From Paralvinella palmiformis (Eukaryota > Annelida > Polychaeta > Terebellida > Alvinellidae), in NCBI GenBank assembly GCA_025642065.1, contig JAODUP010000113.1:92501-156500 (forward strand): DNA of 64,000 bases, in the 5' to 3' direction. Made by a program: the position numbers and the translations under genes. The notes beneath the pieces are model-generated. The model saw nothing but the letters and a program-made list of their open reading frames with translations, made no database searches and had not been told where the DNA came from. Shown here piece by piece: positions 23,193 through 35,350 of the stretch; position 1 is the first letter of the stretch, and every line of letters starts with the position of its first letter.

Positions 23193-24300
23193 CAAACCAT
23201 TGTACAATTGAAAGATAATCTTGCTGCTATATGCTTATGTGTTCGTAATGATGATGATAATAATAATACTAGCAATAATAATAATATAATCAAGACATGA
23301 TATGTAATATTATTATAAACTTTTTCTAAATGTAAACAAAAACGCAAAAGATACGAAAAAAAAGTATGCGGGCCTCTTAACACAAAACAGACATGTAGGG
23401 AATGTATCAAAACATCCATCATCCGTGTATGAGATAGATCATACGCCTTCAGTGACAACAAACCGCCTCGACTCACCCCGGGACTCTACGACATATGCGC
23501 TATGTTATATCCGTGTTAATCTCAGGATTTACGCGTTCTGGATCGAGAACAAAGGCGATCCTGACATCACTCGGTTGTCCGGAAATGTGTTAACTGACTT
23601 TATTTCCAGTTGGCCAAAGTTCGTAATTTGTTTTCCATTTTTTGTTCGTTTATTTTCTTCGTTTTTTAATAATTAGTTACTATTGTCAGCCTAAGGATAT
23701 GTGTTATTTGGGGGGGGGGGGTGAGGCTGCTGCATGGTAGTAATATAATGGTGTGTGTGTGTGTGTGTGTGTGTTGTGGCACTGGCTCCAAGTACTAAGA
23801 CGTACGTATTCCTAAAAACCTATACTTCCATAAATCAACACATACCCGCACATCAATAATATTCCTAGCTACTATCACGTCTGATATGTTCATCAGTCAG
23901 TGGCTTATGGACCATCCATTTTTCGTCCTTGTCAAATGTGTTTGGGTTCGCTCCATCTCACGCCAGTTCCCGTAGATTAGAAAATTAATGAATAATTTCG
24001 TACCGGCTTACCTAAGCTTGATTAATCCTAAACGTTTTGACGAATAGTTTACGCCCATTAGTTAATGCCATAAAGATGAAGTTGGGGTCTTTGACATGGA
24101 ATAGTTGAAACGAATTAGTCACAATTTATCTGTTAAATTTTTCCTGGTCGCCCTTAACAACGCGTTGCAACGGTTTTCGTTTCTACAAAAACAAAACACG
24201 ACGTCGGGGAGACTGCTGGCGCCATCTTTTGGCGGAACGAGATTAAAAGCAATTCACTTGTTAAGCGATGTTTTCAAAATTTGTCAACGCCCGCGAAATC
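23193..24300. other. unique non-coding stretch with G run and (GT)n
   Basis: A G run lies at 23710-23720 and (GT)n at 23752-23774, followed by GTGGCACTGG, another possible scrap of repeat D. The rest is unique. A weaker CTCF-like match lies at 24217-24232. Confidence 0.4.
24217..24232 (-). promoter_or_regulatory. CTCF-like motif (partial match)
   Basis: The minus strand reads AAAAGATGGCGCCA in its core. AGATGGCGCCA fits the consensus but the preceding S and Y positions are both A. A second GGCGG follows on the plus strand. Confidence 0.3.
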
Positions 24301-24307
24301 ACTGTTA

Positions 24308-24400
24308 AAACACACCCGCCCGCACTCGCACGCGAATACACTTACGCACGCACGCACGCACCCACCCGTACGTACGCACGAACACACGCACACACAAACC
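24308..24400. repeat. (ACGC)/(CACA) imperfect microsatellite
   Basis: CACCCGCCCG and ACGC tetramers grade into CACA. The repeat is alternating and Z-DNA-prone. Confidence 0.85.
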
Positions 24401-24694
24401 TGAGGTTAGAACCTGCGATGTTGAAGTTTTGAATACATGTCGGGTTCCCTTTGAACAAAAAGGAAATTGTTGTGTATTACAACCTCTGGCGTCAAGTTTG
24501 ATATCTCGTACATGTATGTACAGATAAAACTAGTTACAGGTGCGATTATAATTAAATTCAACTTGCAACTGGATTGGTGTTGTACATGGAAGTTGAAAAG
24601 ATAGAAATAAATAAGCTTACAGTAACTGAAAATTACTCCATATATTGTAACTTTTCACAGGTTTATGAGTATCTAGCTTTGATACGTCTGAGCT

Positions 24695-24704
24695 CTCTCC
24701 CATC

Positions 24705-24776
<72 letters not shown>
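24695..24776. repeat. (CT)n-(TA)n compound microsatellite
   Basis: CT-rich sequence turns into pure (CT)n, then about 18 TA units, and abuts the tail of a SINE A copy. Confidence 0.96.
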
Positions 24777-24781
<5 letters not shown>

Positions 24782-24903
24782 CTCTTTACGGCCACTTTTG
24801 TGCAGAATGTAGGTAATGGACTGAGAGACCTCCAAAGGTAATGGTGTGAAGTGAAAGATGTAACGCCCAGGTGCTATAGATCTGTGACTAACTGCTATCA
24901 GAT
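24777..24903 (-). mobile_element. SINE family A, 5'-decayed copy between two TA arrays
   Basis: TTTACGGCCACTTTTGTGCA and GAGACCTCCAAAGGTAATGG give a clear 3' part. The B box is deleted and the A-box end is degraded (CTAACTGCTATCAGA). TA arrays bound the copy on both sides. Confidence 0.8.
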
Positions 24904-24909
24904 ATCCAT

Positions 24910-25033
<124 letters not shown>

Positions 25034-25800
25034 AGGGGAGAAGTACTTATAATAAGACCAGTCAGTGTATTATGTTTGTCCATCAAGTGTCTCAACTTTC
25101 TAATTATATAGTCTTTATAACAAACATCACTTAGATGAACCTAATCCACTAACATCATATGTTATAATTACTTTGTATTCAATATTATGTTGATGATAAT
25201 GATTTGTTACAAATAATCAGACGTAACAGAATCACCACAAAAAATCTTCCTCGTACACAGATACACGCACGAACACACACGCACACAGAAACACGCACAC
25301 ACACACACGCACACACACACACACGCACACTCGCACGCAATTCATGATTCCTACATCCTCACATATAAGTCATAAACGGCACGCACTCAAAACCAACAGT
25401 TATCATAACCATTCGGATACCAACATTTTTCGGATAACTCCACGCACAGAGGCGTATATTAGATTTCGGCCACGGCCTTGTCGTTTTGCTATCTGGTCGT
25501 ATCTCTCCGACAACTAAACTTCTGCAGGTAACCTATCATCTTCTCTTAGTGTCTTACATCAAAAGCTTCTACCTGTGTCTTGATGGATTATTAATCGTAT
25601 TCGAGATAACCGGCAGTCATAGTATCAAATAGGACGAGATAAAGTTATGTATTGTATTTCTTTAATGTATTGTGAACGATGCTGTTTCTTCTCCCGCCCC
25701 CCCCCCCCAAACATGGGCGTGGTCAGCCGGAGTCAAGGATTACAGGGATATTACAGGCCAAGGTATTTGATGGTATGGGGGAGGGGGATTTATAGTGTCT
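25034..25800. other. non-coding stretch with imperfect (CA)n
   Basis: An imperfect ACAC/CGCA run lies at 25257-25341, and a C-rich run at 25690-25708. The rest is unique and without a recognisable exon. Confidence 0.4.
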
Positions 25801-25810
25801 GTGTGTACGG

Positions 25811-26195
25811 TGATGTGTTTGAGATGCTAGAGTTGTTCTGTGTGATGTATTTGAGATGCTTTACTTGTTCTGTGCGATATTTTTTGGATGTTAGAGTTAT
25901 TCTGTGTGATGTATTTGAGATGCTGTACTTGTTCTGTGCGGTGTTTTGGGGATGTTAGAGTTATTCTGTGTGATGTGTTTGAGATGTTAGAGTTATTCTG
26001 TGTATTGCTTTTGAAATGTTTCTGTGTAATGTTTTTTTTTATCGATTTTTGAGTTATTCTGTGTGATGTACTGGATATGTTATACTTGTTCTGTGCGATG
26101 TGTTTGAGACGTTGTGTTATTCTGTGTCTTGAATTTGAGATGTTGGAGTTATTCTGTGTGATGTGATTGAGATTTTGGAAGTATTCTGCGTGATG
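25811..26195 (+). repeat. 32 bp-unit minisatellite, about 12 copies
   Basis: Units of the type GATGTGTTTGAGATGTTAGA then GTTATTCTGTGT. Early units alternate between a form ending TGTGT and one ending TGTGCG, hinting at a 64 bp higher-order period. The Asn/Ser/His-rich minus-strand open frame is a repeat translation. Confidence 0.92.
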
Positions 26196-26545
26196 TTGAC
26201 TAATGGGGGTCATTCGTTAGAATTATTGCGAAACTTATCAGTGACTTATGAGTGACCCTTTGGCACGATTACGCGGTGACCCTTTTAGATAACATTAACT
26301 ATTCGATAACTGGATCATCACAGAAATGATAATTCGCTCTCAGAACAACAATGTACCCCCCCATACAGTACAGAACAAATAGGAAACTGTTAGCAATCAG
26401 TGATGTGTTGACACAGGCATGTCCTAAAATAATGAATACTTTCATCTACCGCCATATTACTCGGCGTCAAGCTTGCTAGGGTCATTCTTGGAGAGGTGAT
26501 GCATTAGGACGTAAGAACCCTCTCAATCTACCAATCTCAGAACAA
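26196..26545. other. unique non-coding stretch
   Basis: No array, SINE or exon signal was seen. Confidence 0.35.
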
Positions 26546-26546
26546 A

Positions 26547-26547
<1 letters not shown>

Positions 26548-26626
<79 letters not shown>
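26548..26626. repeat. (TA)n microsatellite
   Basis: About 38 TA units with one AATA interruption near its left end. Confidence 0.97.
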
Positions 26627-26629
<3 letters not shown>

Positions 26630-26743
26630 ATTGGCTGAGGTCTGCTATTGCGATTGATGCTCCACTGGGGATGGTATGTACGAAAGTCTAACTTCACCGA
26701 GAGTTCATCTTGATGCCTAATTAAATAAAACTATATAAATAAA

Positions 26744-26810
26744 GGATGCCATCTTTGGGATTAAAAGATCCAATATTTGGGATTAAAAGATCCCATCCTT
26801 GGGATTAAGT
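26744..26810 (+). repeat. 23 bp tandem, three copies
   Basis: TTTGGGATTAAAAGATCC recurs three times with small changes at 23 bp spacing. Confidence 0.85.
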
Positions 26811-28158
26811 TGGGAAATGTGATAATCCGGAATCTGGATCCTAAATACAAATAAGTTTCTTTTGCAAAATATGTGAATTCGTCATCAAAACATCCGCATA
26901 CATGTTTTAACGTAACCATGACAACAACACAATATATATGTCGAAACAGTGAAATAATTTTAAAAAAGCTTTTAGAAGATGGTCATTCTCAAGGAATAGT
27001 AAAGGCTAAATTAAGTTGGTTTGTTTTAAGAACGAAATATCCAGATAGTCCCGTGTTATGTCTTATAATCCTCTGTTTTAAAACATTCAGGAAACGCCTA
27101 TAGTTCTAAACATAGCAACTGAAAACATGCATAAACGTTGACATGCTACCTTGCATCTTGAACATCAACATTATAGATGTTCAGTCTAGATAAGACAGAC
27201 TGAAACATCGACGTCCTCAAAAACTTCTAGACAACTTGGCTACCTTATGGGAATAGGAGGTGACTTAAATATCACCGTGTATGATTACCCTCCTCACCAG
27301 TAGATTACCCAAATAACCATAAATTGAGTTCATTTAGGAGATATAAAATAAGTAAATCTGAAGCCCCGGATGTATACATTAAGCTAGTATTGGGAATACC
27401 ACGGTAATTCCCGGAATGTGACAACGTTTTTGAATGTGTCCATAATTTATAATGTGTTCTGTGTGAAACAATCGTTTCCACCTCAATAAGCGACATTCAG
27501 CAAACACAATTGTTCGTTGCCATCTCAACCTCCACTGAACTTACCAAGGTAATTCCATAATTACGATAAACCACATCCCGTAAACATTATCCGTTCTTGA
27601 GGTGAGAGGGGTGATGTATGCTAATGGCAGCGTAAAGAGTTGGGAGTGAGGGGGTCGGAGGACGAAGTGCGACACATCCGTCAGAACATTGACCATTCGA
27701 GTTAACAGAATCTTCAGGGAAAACTGCAGCCATGAATTATATATGGCTCAATTCCATAGCGAGTGGCTTCGAATTAAACGAATCACTTCCCATAATCACA
27801 ACACCTCATCGACGACCTGAATCCTAAGTCAGTGTTTATGATAAGTATTCACGGGGTTATTTATTTACCCATGGATCACTTTATTGGCCCGAATAGCTTA
27901 GTTGCTTCCATATGGTGACAGGTAATAACGGATAATCAGCCGATGTTTATCTTAGTATGCGGTCATGTTAGTTGTTTGACATTTGTGGCTATCTGTGTGT
28001 GTTCCAGATGTTAGTCAGTTATCGCTGATATCTCTAATTAAAATAAGCCTCCGGAAATCCATTCCCATCAACAGCAGTATTAGGCGAGAAGATACATGCT
28101 CTACATCTGCGATGTTTTATGTTCAGTTATGCAAGATCTTTAAATTCAAAATACGCCC
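26811..28158. other. unique non-coding stretch
   Basis: AT-rich unique sequence. Open frames at 26873-27103 and 27305-27496 carry no recognisable domain. I see no array or SINE. Confidence 0.4.
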
Positions 28159-28483
<325 letters not shown>

Positions 28484-28604
28484 GAGGAGAGATCAATTGA
28501 TATCTGGTATTCAATAAACTCATTTTGTGCTTACAATATGGTGTATTTCTGAAATTTAATAGGATACACCTACACTTAGAGCATTTCTGGCATACTAATT
28601 AGGT

Positions 28605-28789
28605 CATGATGATGATTGATGTTTTACGGCCAATTTCGTGCACACGATAGTCTTAAATAGGCCGAGCATTGAAACATTGAAGCGAAGACAAAGATGATAC
28701 ACCCTTCAAATATGCCCACAATGAGGTTCAAACTCAGGTGGTAGTTATTTGAGATCCAACGCGCTACCAGTTAGACCACGGAAACGCCC
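28605..28789 (-). mobile_element. SINE family A, full length, with 12 bp target-site duplication
   Basis: Flanks TACTAATTAGGT (28593-28604) and TACTAATTGGGT (28790-28801) are a 12 bp duplication with one mismatch, which fixes both ends exactly. The element is 185 bp. Its B box has mutated (GAGGTTCAAACTCAGG on the plus strand). The ATGATGATGATTG tail is at the left. Confidence 0.95.
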
Positions 28790-28801
28790 TACTAATTGGG
28801 T

Positions 28802-29085
28802 GTAATAATGATTAAAAATAATAATTTCAGTTACAGCGTAATGCAACTATATTTAAATATCCGGGTTTTTTTCTTATCACTTTGTCCCGAGCAGAGTATA
28901 CTAATTACCTCACCATCAAAATTGAAAGCCATTGTTACCATGCTACAGAAACCGGAACACTTTTCTTTCCGTACCAAAGACATTTAGGATGCTTTTAATT
29001 ATGCAGACAAAATAGAAATGACGACCACTTTCCTGCCATTTATAGCAGCTAAAAATATCTATACCTGACAATAAAGAACATTGTG
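28802..29085. other. unique non-coding stretch
   Basis: AT-rich. Nothing is recognised. Confidence 0.35.
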
Positions 29086-29086
29086 T

Positions 29087-29115
29087 TAGTGTGTATGCGT
29101 GTGTGAGTGCGTGTG

Positions 29116-29156
<41 letters not shown>

Positions 29157-29178
29157 GTGTGTGTGTGGGGGGGGGGGT
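29087..29178. repeat. (GT)n-(TA)n-(GT)n-(G)n compound microsatellite
   Basis: Imperfect GTGT with GC, then about 17 TA units, GTGTGTGTG, and a run of about 10 Gs. Confidence 0.95.
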
Positions 29179-29691
29179 ACTTCTCTGGGTGTCTGTGAGA
29201 TAGAAAGATAAATATATAGATATATAGATAGATCTTCTTAAATATATTTTAGACAGGCTGAACTATAACGCCATCAATTATCTCGCCTTTCAGGACTCCA
29301 AAGCCAATGACGTCATACTATTTACTGCAAGAGCAAGAACCTCAGCATAAAGTGGACACAATCGTTAGCCAATTTACGACATTTAGCCACCTTTATGGAC
29401 CACATCACTGTTATTTATGAAGCATCAGCTACAGATAATTCCGCCAATTATGACAGCGGCTACCTGGTTAGTGTTTAGATCTACTAACTCCGACATCAAC
29501 CGCCAGGTAGCGCCACTTGTTACGATACTGACAAGGAATCAGTGATTTCCTGTCTCAGCTCAGTGCACTTCGTTCTGATGCGTATTATTAATAAAACGGG
29601 AAGCTTCTTCAATATACCATCTGGATATAACGATCTCCCCGTTATGGTCCTGTAAGTTCTGGCGTAGGATCCTTGCTGTTAGCGCATAGGT
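29179..29691. other. unique stretch with CRE octamer and CTCF-like site
   Basis: TGACGTCA lies at 29308-29315 and a CTCF-like site at 29500-29515. A short GATA-like run lies at 29210-29232. No exon is recognised. Confidence 0.4.
29500..29515 (+). promoter_or_regulatory. CTCF-like binding motif
   Basis: CCGCCAGGTAGCGCCA matches CCASYAGRKGGCRSYA at every position except one core G (A instead) and the tolerated A/G at position 3. It is the first plus-strand member of the series. Confidence 0.45.
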
Positions 29692-29702
29692 GTTGGAGGT
29701 CA

Positions 29703-29896
29703 AATGACTGATGATGATTGATGTTTTACGGCAACGTTTGTGCACATGGTAGGCCAAATGGACTGAGCGACCTCTAAAGGTAATTAAGCGAAGTCAAAGA
29801 TGAAACATCCTTCAGATATGTCCACGCTGAGGAGATTCGAACTCAGGTCGTAGTGATCTGTGGTCCAACGCGCTATCAACTAGACCACGAAGGCGC
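29703..29896 (-). mobile_element. SINE family A, full length, with 11 bp target-site duplication
   Basis: GTTGGAGGTCA (29692-29702) and GTTGGATGTCA (29897-29907) flank the copy. The body is close to the family consensus, with a three-base GAG insertion beside the B box. The head ends at GGCGC. Confidence 0.94.
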
Positions 29897-29907
29897 GTTG
29901 GATGTCA

Positions 29908-31035
29908 GAGTTCAGTTATAGACCGTTACGCTATAATAGATGTGATGTAGACCTAAATTACAGACTCAGTGTGTTTTTCCCATATCCAGGTGACCATCTA
30001 CATCAACGTGTTTTTATAAACAAAATCAGCGAAAGATAATCTGATCACAATATTCAGGTATTATTTCTTAAGTGTTTAAAGCAATCAATTGGTATTTACA
30101 TAATAGAACAATTTATACCAGACACGTGGTAACTGTGATCGGTGATCTTAATCGTAATTACGATTGCGAATATAACCAGGCAATCATAATTAAAATCGAT
30201 TACATTTGACGAAAAAACAATGTACTCACAATAGTAATTAATTACATTACTAAAATAATCCTAATCCATGGCTATTTAACAATTATTTATTACTTTTGAA
30301 CGACTGTATTATTACCAACAGGTAAATCTACGGGTACATTGCGTATCATTTGGTCTCACCACACAGAGTCTACACATATATCACGGCTAATAAACGTTTT
30401 AAATATTCTATGTTTAACAGCTATTTGCTTCACTCATTCTAGATAACACTTAGGAACAGAGAAATAACGCTGAAACAATGGCCTTTAGTGTTTATTATCT
30501 CAATAAAGATGTAGCTATGTAGAGTTACCAATGTATTACATCATATTGTTATCGGCCCATGCTGTTAATATGACAGTAAAACTGGTTTATGGAAATCGCT
30601 CCTTCCAGATGTCACGTTGAATCATCTCATATCGCCGTATCCAGACCCGGATACGTACGAGTGGTTATTACCCAAAGCATGCCAGAATGTGCGCGCGAAA
30701 ATTAATCAACCGTAAAGCAAAGCAAAGGACGGGGACTTTCAGTTTGATGGCTAACGACTGTATTGTTACAAACCCTATCTCTTATACTGGTACAAAGTTA
30801 TGGAATATCCGTAATAATGAAACCAAATAAGTTATTAATATTTAAAGGCATTTAGAATGTTATAGAATGTTATTATGTTATAGAATGGTCCAACGTGTAC
30901 TTGTTTTAACCGCACGCATTGCCCGTTAAAATGTAAATAATTGATGTGTCACTTATGTTGTCTCTGTTATTATTGGCATCGTGCATTTTCATCTGCCATC
31001 GTCTTCCTTCATCATCTATCATCATTCGGTCAATA
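29908..31035. other. unique AT-rich stretch with an AATCGATTAC-type segment
   Basis: About 30125-30265 contains AATCGTAATTACGATT, AATCGATTACATTTG and TAGTAATTAATTACATTAC. Similar words occur near 8795-8935 and 31930-32025. Such TAATCGATTAC-rich segments are common in non-autonomous DNA transposon remnants of animals, so an old hAT-type fragment is possible but unproven. Confidence 0.4.
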
Positions 31036-31039
31036 ACCT

Positions 31040-31412
31040 TTAGTTGTTTGTTTGTTTGTTTTGTTGTTCGGGGAGAATCCCCAGACTGTCAGTTATTTGG
31101 CACAGCCTCTATGTTGGAGTGGTTGAGGAACCTCCTCCCCCACCACTCACAGGGGAGCAGTACGGAAAGATGGAGCCGAAATACCCTGAGGGTGGTCACT
31201 GCCAGAGTGTTTTACGTCCTCAGTGGGTTTTTAACGTCCCCCTTTATTTTAAATAATTAGGTGGAGACGGCAGCGCCATTTAACGTGGTCAGGCACCCAC
31301 GATGTGTGAGTCGAGAAATTAATCTCTGGAAAAGTTTCGACCTCTTGTGGGGTTCGAACCTGTGACCATTGGCACCAAGTGCGGGTGCTATCCGCTAGGC
31401 CACCAGAGCTCT
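31040..31412 (-). mobile_element. tRNA-derived SINE, family B, near full length
   Basis: The minus-strand head AGCTCTGGTGGCCTAGCGG contains the A box and CAGGTTCGAACCCCAC contains the B box. The body shares a 200 bp block with the copy at 58508-58746, including GGGATTCTC and CTGAGGGTGGTCACTGCCAG. The tail at the left is (TTTG)n on the plus strand, that is (CAAA)n. Weak flanking duplication (CTTTAG and CTTTTAG). Confidence 0.9.
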
Positions 31413-32820
31413 ATCTTTTAGCTAATGTTTCCTATTGTATTGTACCGATTTAAAACAAATTCTATCTTATCTTATCTATAACTGCTTCATTACCATGACC
31501 ACATTAGGCTGAGGATGAAGTGCAGAGATAGATTAGTGCCCCTTGTGTTCCAGTAGAGGGTGACCCCCCTGACATTTTGGAAGTTAAGCTATAGGGTTCT
31601 TCTAAAGTTCAACACATTAGCGATACACCATTCCGTTGTTTTAGCAAGTAGAGCAGCTGTAAAAGGATTATTTAGTGTGGATGACAAATCCTTTGATCTC
31701 GAGCGATATATCATAACAAATAACACACATCTGAGTCTCTCGTGCGTAAAAAGAACAATGGCCGCGTTTAATAATCAGATTGTGGCTTTAATTGGACTAA
31801 CTGCATGTAGCAACGGCATATTTGTATACATTTATATCCAATGATACGCATCTAAATGGGCGTGTTTTTTAACATTAAATAAATTAGTTCATCCAATCTG
31901 TTTTTGGTGTTCATGCGTAATTGGCAATTTGATCTATTCGTGATTGTAATCACGGTTAGATGATAAAAACATGGACTAATTGTAATTGTGATCGATTACA
32001 TTCATAATGTAATCACCATATGTCTGAGTCATATACCTTTGGTCTGTTGCTGTTGATTATTATTTTTCAATGCACTGTGCTCTTAAAACCCATTACGAAG
32101 TAAAACTGTTGGCTCAACATAGTTCAATCTCCGCTAACATCAAGTCGAATAATAAGAATACTTTCTCCGCAGAAGATTCCCAAAACATATTTTCACTAAA
32201 AAGAATTTCAAAATATTAAAAAAAATGAAACTGCATCTACAGTGCTGCCGTCTACATAAATATAATAATAACGCTCCTTGAATCTTTTGAAAGTCAGGTC
32301 AATTTCACGAATTTGAAAGGTAGTGTTATTGATATTGGCGTAGAAAATCTACGGTTAAATACTATCAACATTGACTCTGGATCCGCCCGGCGATGGTGGC
32401 TCCCTCCCACCGTCTGGCATTACGTAGCCCCTCAGACGGTTGGATATGGAAAAACGGTGAAAATATAGGCAAAATATAGACAAATGGACGCTTACCCGCT
32501 ACAGAGGCAAAATGGCTTCACTCGTTGTCATAGAAACCGCGTGTACTATTGTAAATACTGTTGGTGATAAACCATTGATAAAAATGAGCTAACTCTTAAA
32601 CATTCACGTAAGTATTTTGCGAAAAAGGGTAGTAGAACCAGTATCTAGAGGTAAGTTGAGTACAGCCAGGTCTTGGATCAAAAGTTTATATTCCATTGAT
32701 TGGTACAACGTCGTGGGTACAAGGTCATAAAATCCTTAAAGGTGACTTGTTTATCCTTGACATTAAGTACATTACGTCGTCTGTTTATTTTGTTAACTTA
32801 CTGATGTTTGTAAACAAAAA
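31413..32820. other. unique stretch with CTCF-like site and a small hairpin
   Basis: A CTCF-like site lies at 31550-31564. ACCGTCTG at 32409-32416 and CAGACGGT at 32433-32440 can form an 8 bp stem with a 16-base loop. The open frame at 31560-31844 has no recognisable domain. About 31930-32025 holds the AATCGATTAC-type words described at 29908-31035. Confidence 0.4.
31550..31564 (+). promoter_or_regulatory. CTCF-like motif (two mismatches)
   Basis: CCAGTAGAGGGTGAC keeps CCAGTAGAGGG, the upstream two-thirds of the consensus, and differs at the core C and the following S position. Confidence 0.3.
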
Positions 32821-33107
32821 TAACAACAACAACAACAGTTAGTATTAGTGCTGCATTAATTAAGGACAATGGTAATGATACTATTGCCAACTGCTACTAT
32901 TACTACTACCACTACTGCTACTACCACTACAACAACAACAACAACAACAAAAACAAGTACTATAACTACTTCTACTATTATATCTACTAACTAAAACTAA
33001 TATTACCATTACTAACACTACCATTACTACTACAATTAGTATAATTGCTACTAGTACTAATACTCCTAGGTATGCTACTACAATAACTAGTCTTACTACT
33101 GAATGGT

Positions 33108-33144
<37 letters not shown>

Positions 33145-33163
33145 TAATTAATTAATTAATTAA
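32821..33163. repeat. trinucleotide domain (AAC, ACT, AAT) ending in (ATTA)n
   Basis: AAC runs, then mixed ACT, ACC and GCT triplets, then about 11 AAT units at 33108-33142 and (ATTA)n to about 33163. It resembles the triplet domains at 21574, 54536 and 60980. Confidence 0.9.
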
Positions 33164-33439
33164 ATAGCTAGCTCATTTTCTAATTCTCATTGACACAATC
33201 GAGTCTGTACTTAATAATACCAACATATGACCTTTTCGCGAATACCACCAGGGGCGTTGTGCTGGTGTTGATATAATTAAACTTGTTTTCGGACAAAATC
33301 CAAGGTTTTTTTGCAACTTGATTTATCACCATGATGAAAGTCGATCACCTTTATTGATCAATAATGATATTTATTAGGTAAATAAACTACCTATCTTATT
33401 TGTATTGGATGTAATATTCAATATTTTGAATTGATGCAT

Positions 33440-33509
33440 CTCTCACCCATTCCCTTTCTCTCTCACTCACTCTCTCTTTCTAAATATATACATATATATA
33501 TATATATAA

Positions 33510-33540
<31 letters not shown>

Positions 33541-33628
33541 TGCGTGCGTGTGCATGCGTTCGTGTGTGCATGCGTGTGTATGTGCGTGCATGCGTGCGTG
33601 CGTGTGTGTATGTGCGCGCCCGCGAGAG
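33440..33628. repeat. (CT)n / (TA)n / (GT)n / (GC) compound microsatellite
   Basis: CTCT-rich sequence, (TA)n at 33484-33508, (GT)n, then imperfect GTGC and GCAT to 33628. The repeat abuts a degraded SINE head. Confidence 0.94.
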
Positions 33629-33631
33629 AGA

Positions 33632-33776
33632 ATTTGGATTATATAGTGAAATGAGACACTCGACTGGATGTTTTAGTCGAGGCATGAAATATTCCAGAAA
33701 CAGAGTCAGTACTCGGATTTAATCTCACGGCATGGAAATTCACACTACACCACCGACTGGGCCACTGAAACACGCT
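33632..33776 (-). mobile_element. tRNA-derived SINE head, family F
   Basis: The minus strand reads CAGTGGCCCAGTCGGTGG (A-box-like), then GAGATTAAATCCGAG (B-box-like, one change from GGTTCAAATCC), then a body that matches neither family A, B nor C. Confidence 0.55.
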
Positions 33777-34097
33777 ATATGACCTACGTAGAAATCTCGC
33801 ATTACAATCAAACATCGCTGGCTATATGTACGTGTATATAGAGATAAACACACGCAGTGTCATAGTCAAGGTCAGGCTAAGGACAAAGACAGGAAATCGA
33901 CGAATAAAAGTTTGGTTGTTTTTCAATTTGTACAGTTATCCTCTGAACAGCTGTTACAGCTGTTACTTTCTCAAATATATCAATAACCGTTGATTTAAGT
34001 AGCTCCTTGACACTTAGAGAAGAGTTGTTGCAAAATGTCTGCTGGGAGTAGTTCGGAGATAAATGTGACACGAGACCGTGTCGTCTTTTATTAAACA
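33777..34097. other. unique non-coding stretch
   Basis: No array, SINE or exon recognised. Confidence 0.35.
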
Positions 34098-34570
34098 GAC
34101 TGCATGAGTGACTGTTTAAATGACTGACTGACTGAATGAGTGACTGTTTAAATGACCGAGTGACTGAATGAGTGACTGTTTAAATGACTGAATACTGGAC
34201 GAATGACTGTTTAAATGACTGACTGATTGGATGGGTGACTCTTTAAATGACTGATTGACTGGATGAGTGACTGTTTAACTGACTGATTGACTAACTGGAT
34301 GAGTGACTGTTTAAATGACTGACTGACTGGATGAGTGACTGTTTAAATAACTGATTAACTGGATGAGTGACTGTTTAAATAACTGATTGACTGGATGAGT
34401 GACTGTTTAAAGGACTGACTGACTGGATGAGAGACTGTTTAAATGACTATTTGACCGGATGAGTGATTGTTTAAATGGCTGACTGACTAGATAAGTGACT
34501 GTTTAAATGATTGACTGTTTAAATGACTGACTAACTGGATGATATATTGTTTAAATGACTTGCAGATTGA
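34098..34570 (+). repeat. 28 bp-unit minisatellite, about 16 copies
   Basis: Units run TGACTGACTGGATGAG then TGACTGTTTAAA with frequent single changes. The invariant TGACTGTTTAAA makes the period obvious. Decay rises to the right, passing into looser GACT-rich DNA up to about 34830. Confidence 0.93.
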
Positions 34571-35080
34571 AAGAGTGACTGCTGAATGGTTGATTGGCTG
34601 ACAGACTGATTCTCGGTTTAAACAAACGATTGAGTAACATAATGATTGATTGACTGGCTGACTGACTACGTTACTAGTCAGCTACCGACTGTCTTCCTGA
34701 CTAATTGACTGCTATTTTGATCAGTTACCTAATTGACAGACTAACTCACTGGATGATCGACTGTCTGATAGATTGACTGACTGACTTACTCAGTTGCTGA
34801 GTCACTGACTGACCGGCAAATCAACGGAAAATTCAGTTGATTATTTTACCCATCTGCCTTTTGTCCTGAAATTCTTCTGAACTGATATTAACAGACAATT
34901 AAAAATCGAAACAAATCATGATAACTGATGAGACACTATATGATCCTGTTATTATTGCACTTGTTGTCTTATCTGAAATGGTTAATAATATATTAATGAT
35001 ATAATACCTGGGCTTGTTATTTTTACCTTTGAGCTAATATATGCTTTTTGTCTTGTTAATATTAGCTATTGTGCCCTCTT
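34571..35080. other. degenerate GACT-rich DNA then unique AT-rich DNA
   Basis: TGACTGA and CTGACT words continue to about 34820 without a fixed period. The rest is AT-rich and featureless. Confidence 0.5.
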
Positions 35081-35086
35081 GGTGCA

Positions 35087-35205
35087 CACACATACACACG
35101 CGCATACGCCTACACATACACACATATGTATACACACACACACACATATACCCACACATACACACATACAAATACACACACACGCGCGCACACACGCACG
35201 CACCA

Positions 35206-35285
<80 letters not shown>

Positions 35286-35350
35286 TCACATACAAACAAA
35301 TACACACACAAATACACACACACATACACACACACACAAACACAGAGAGA
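35087..35350. repeat. long imperfect (CA)n flanking a pure (TA)n
   Basis: Imperfect ACAC with CGCG interruptions, then (TA)n at 35232-35283, then ACACA/AATACAC to 35350. Several overlapping open frames on both strands are products of this repeat. Confidence 0.96.

Noticed and set aside
31560..31844. 94-residue open frame
   Set aside because: No similarity I recognise; the surrounding sequence shows no coding periodicity by eye.
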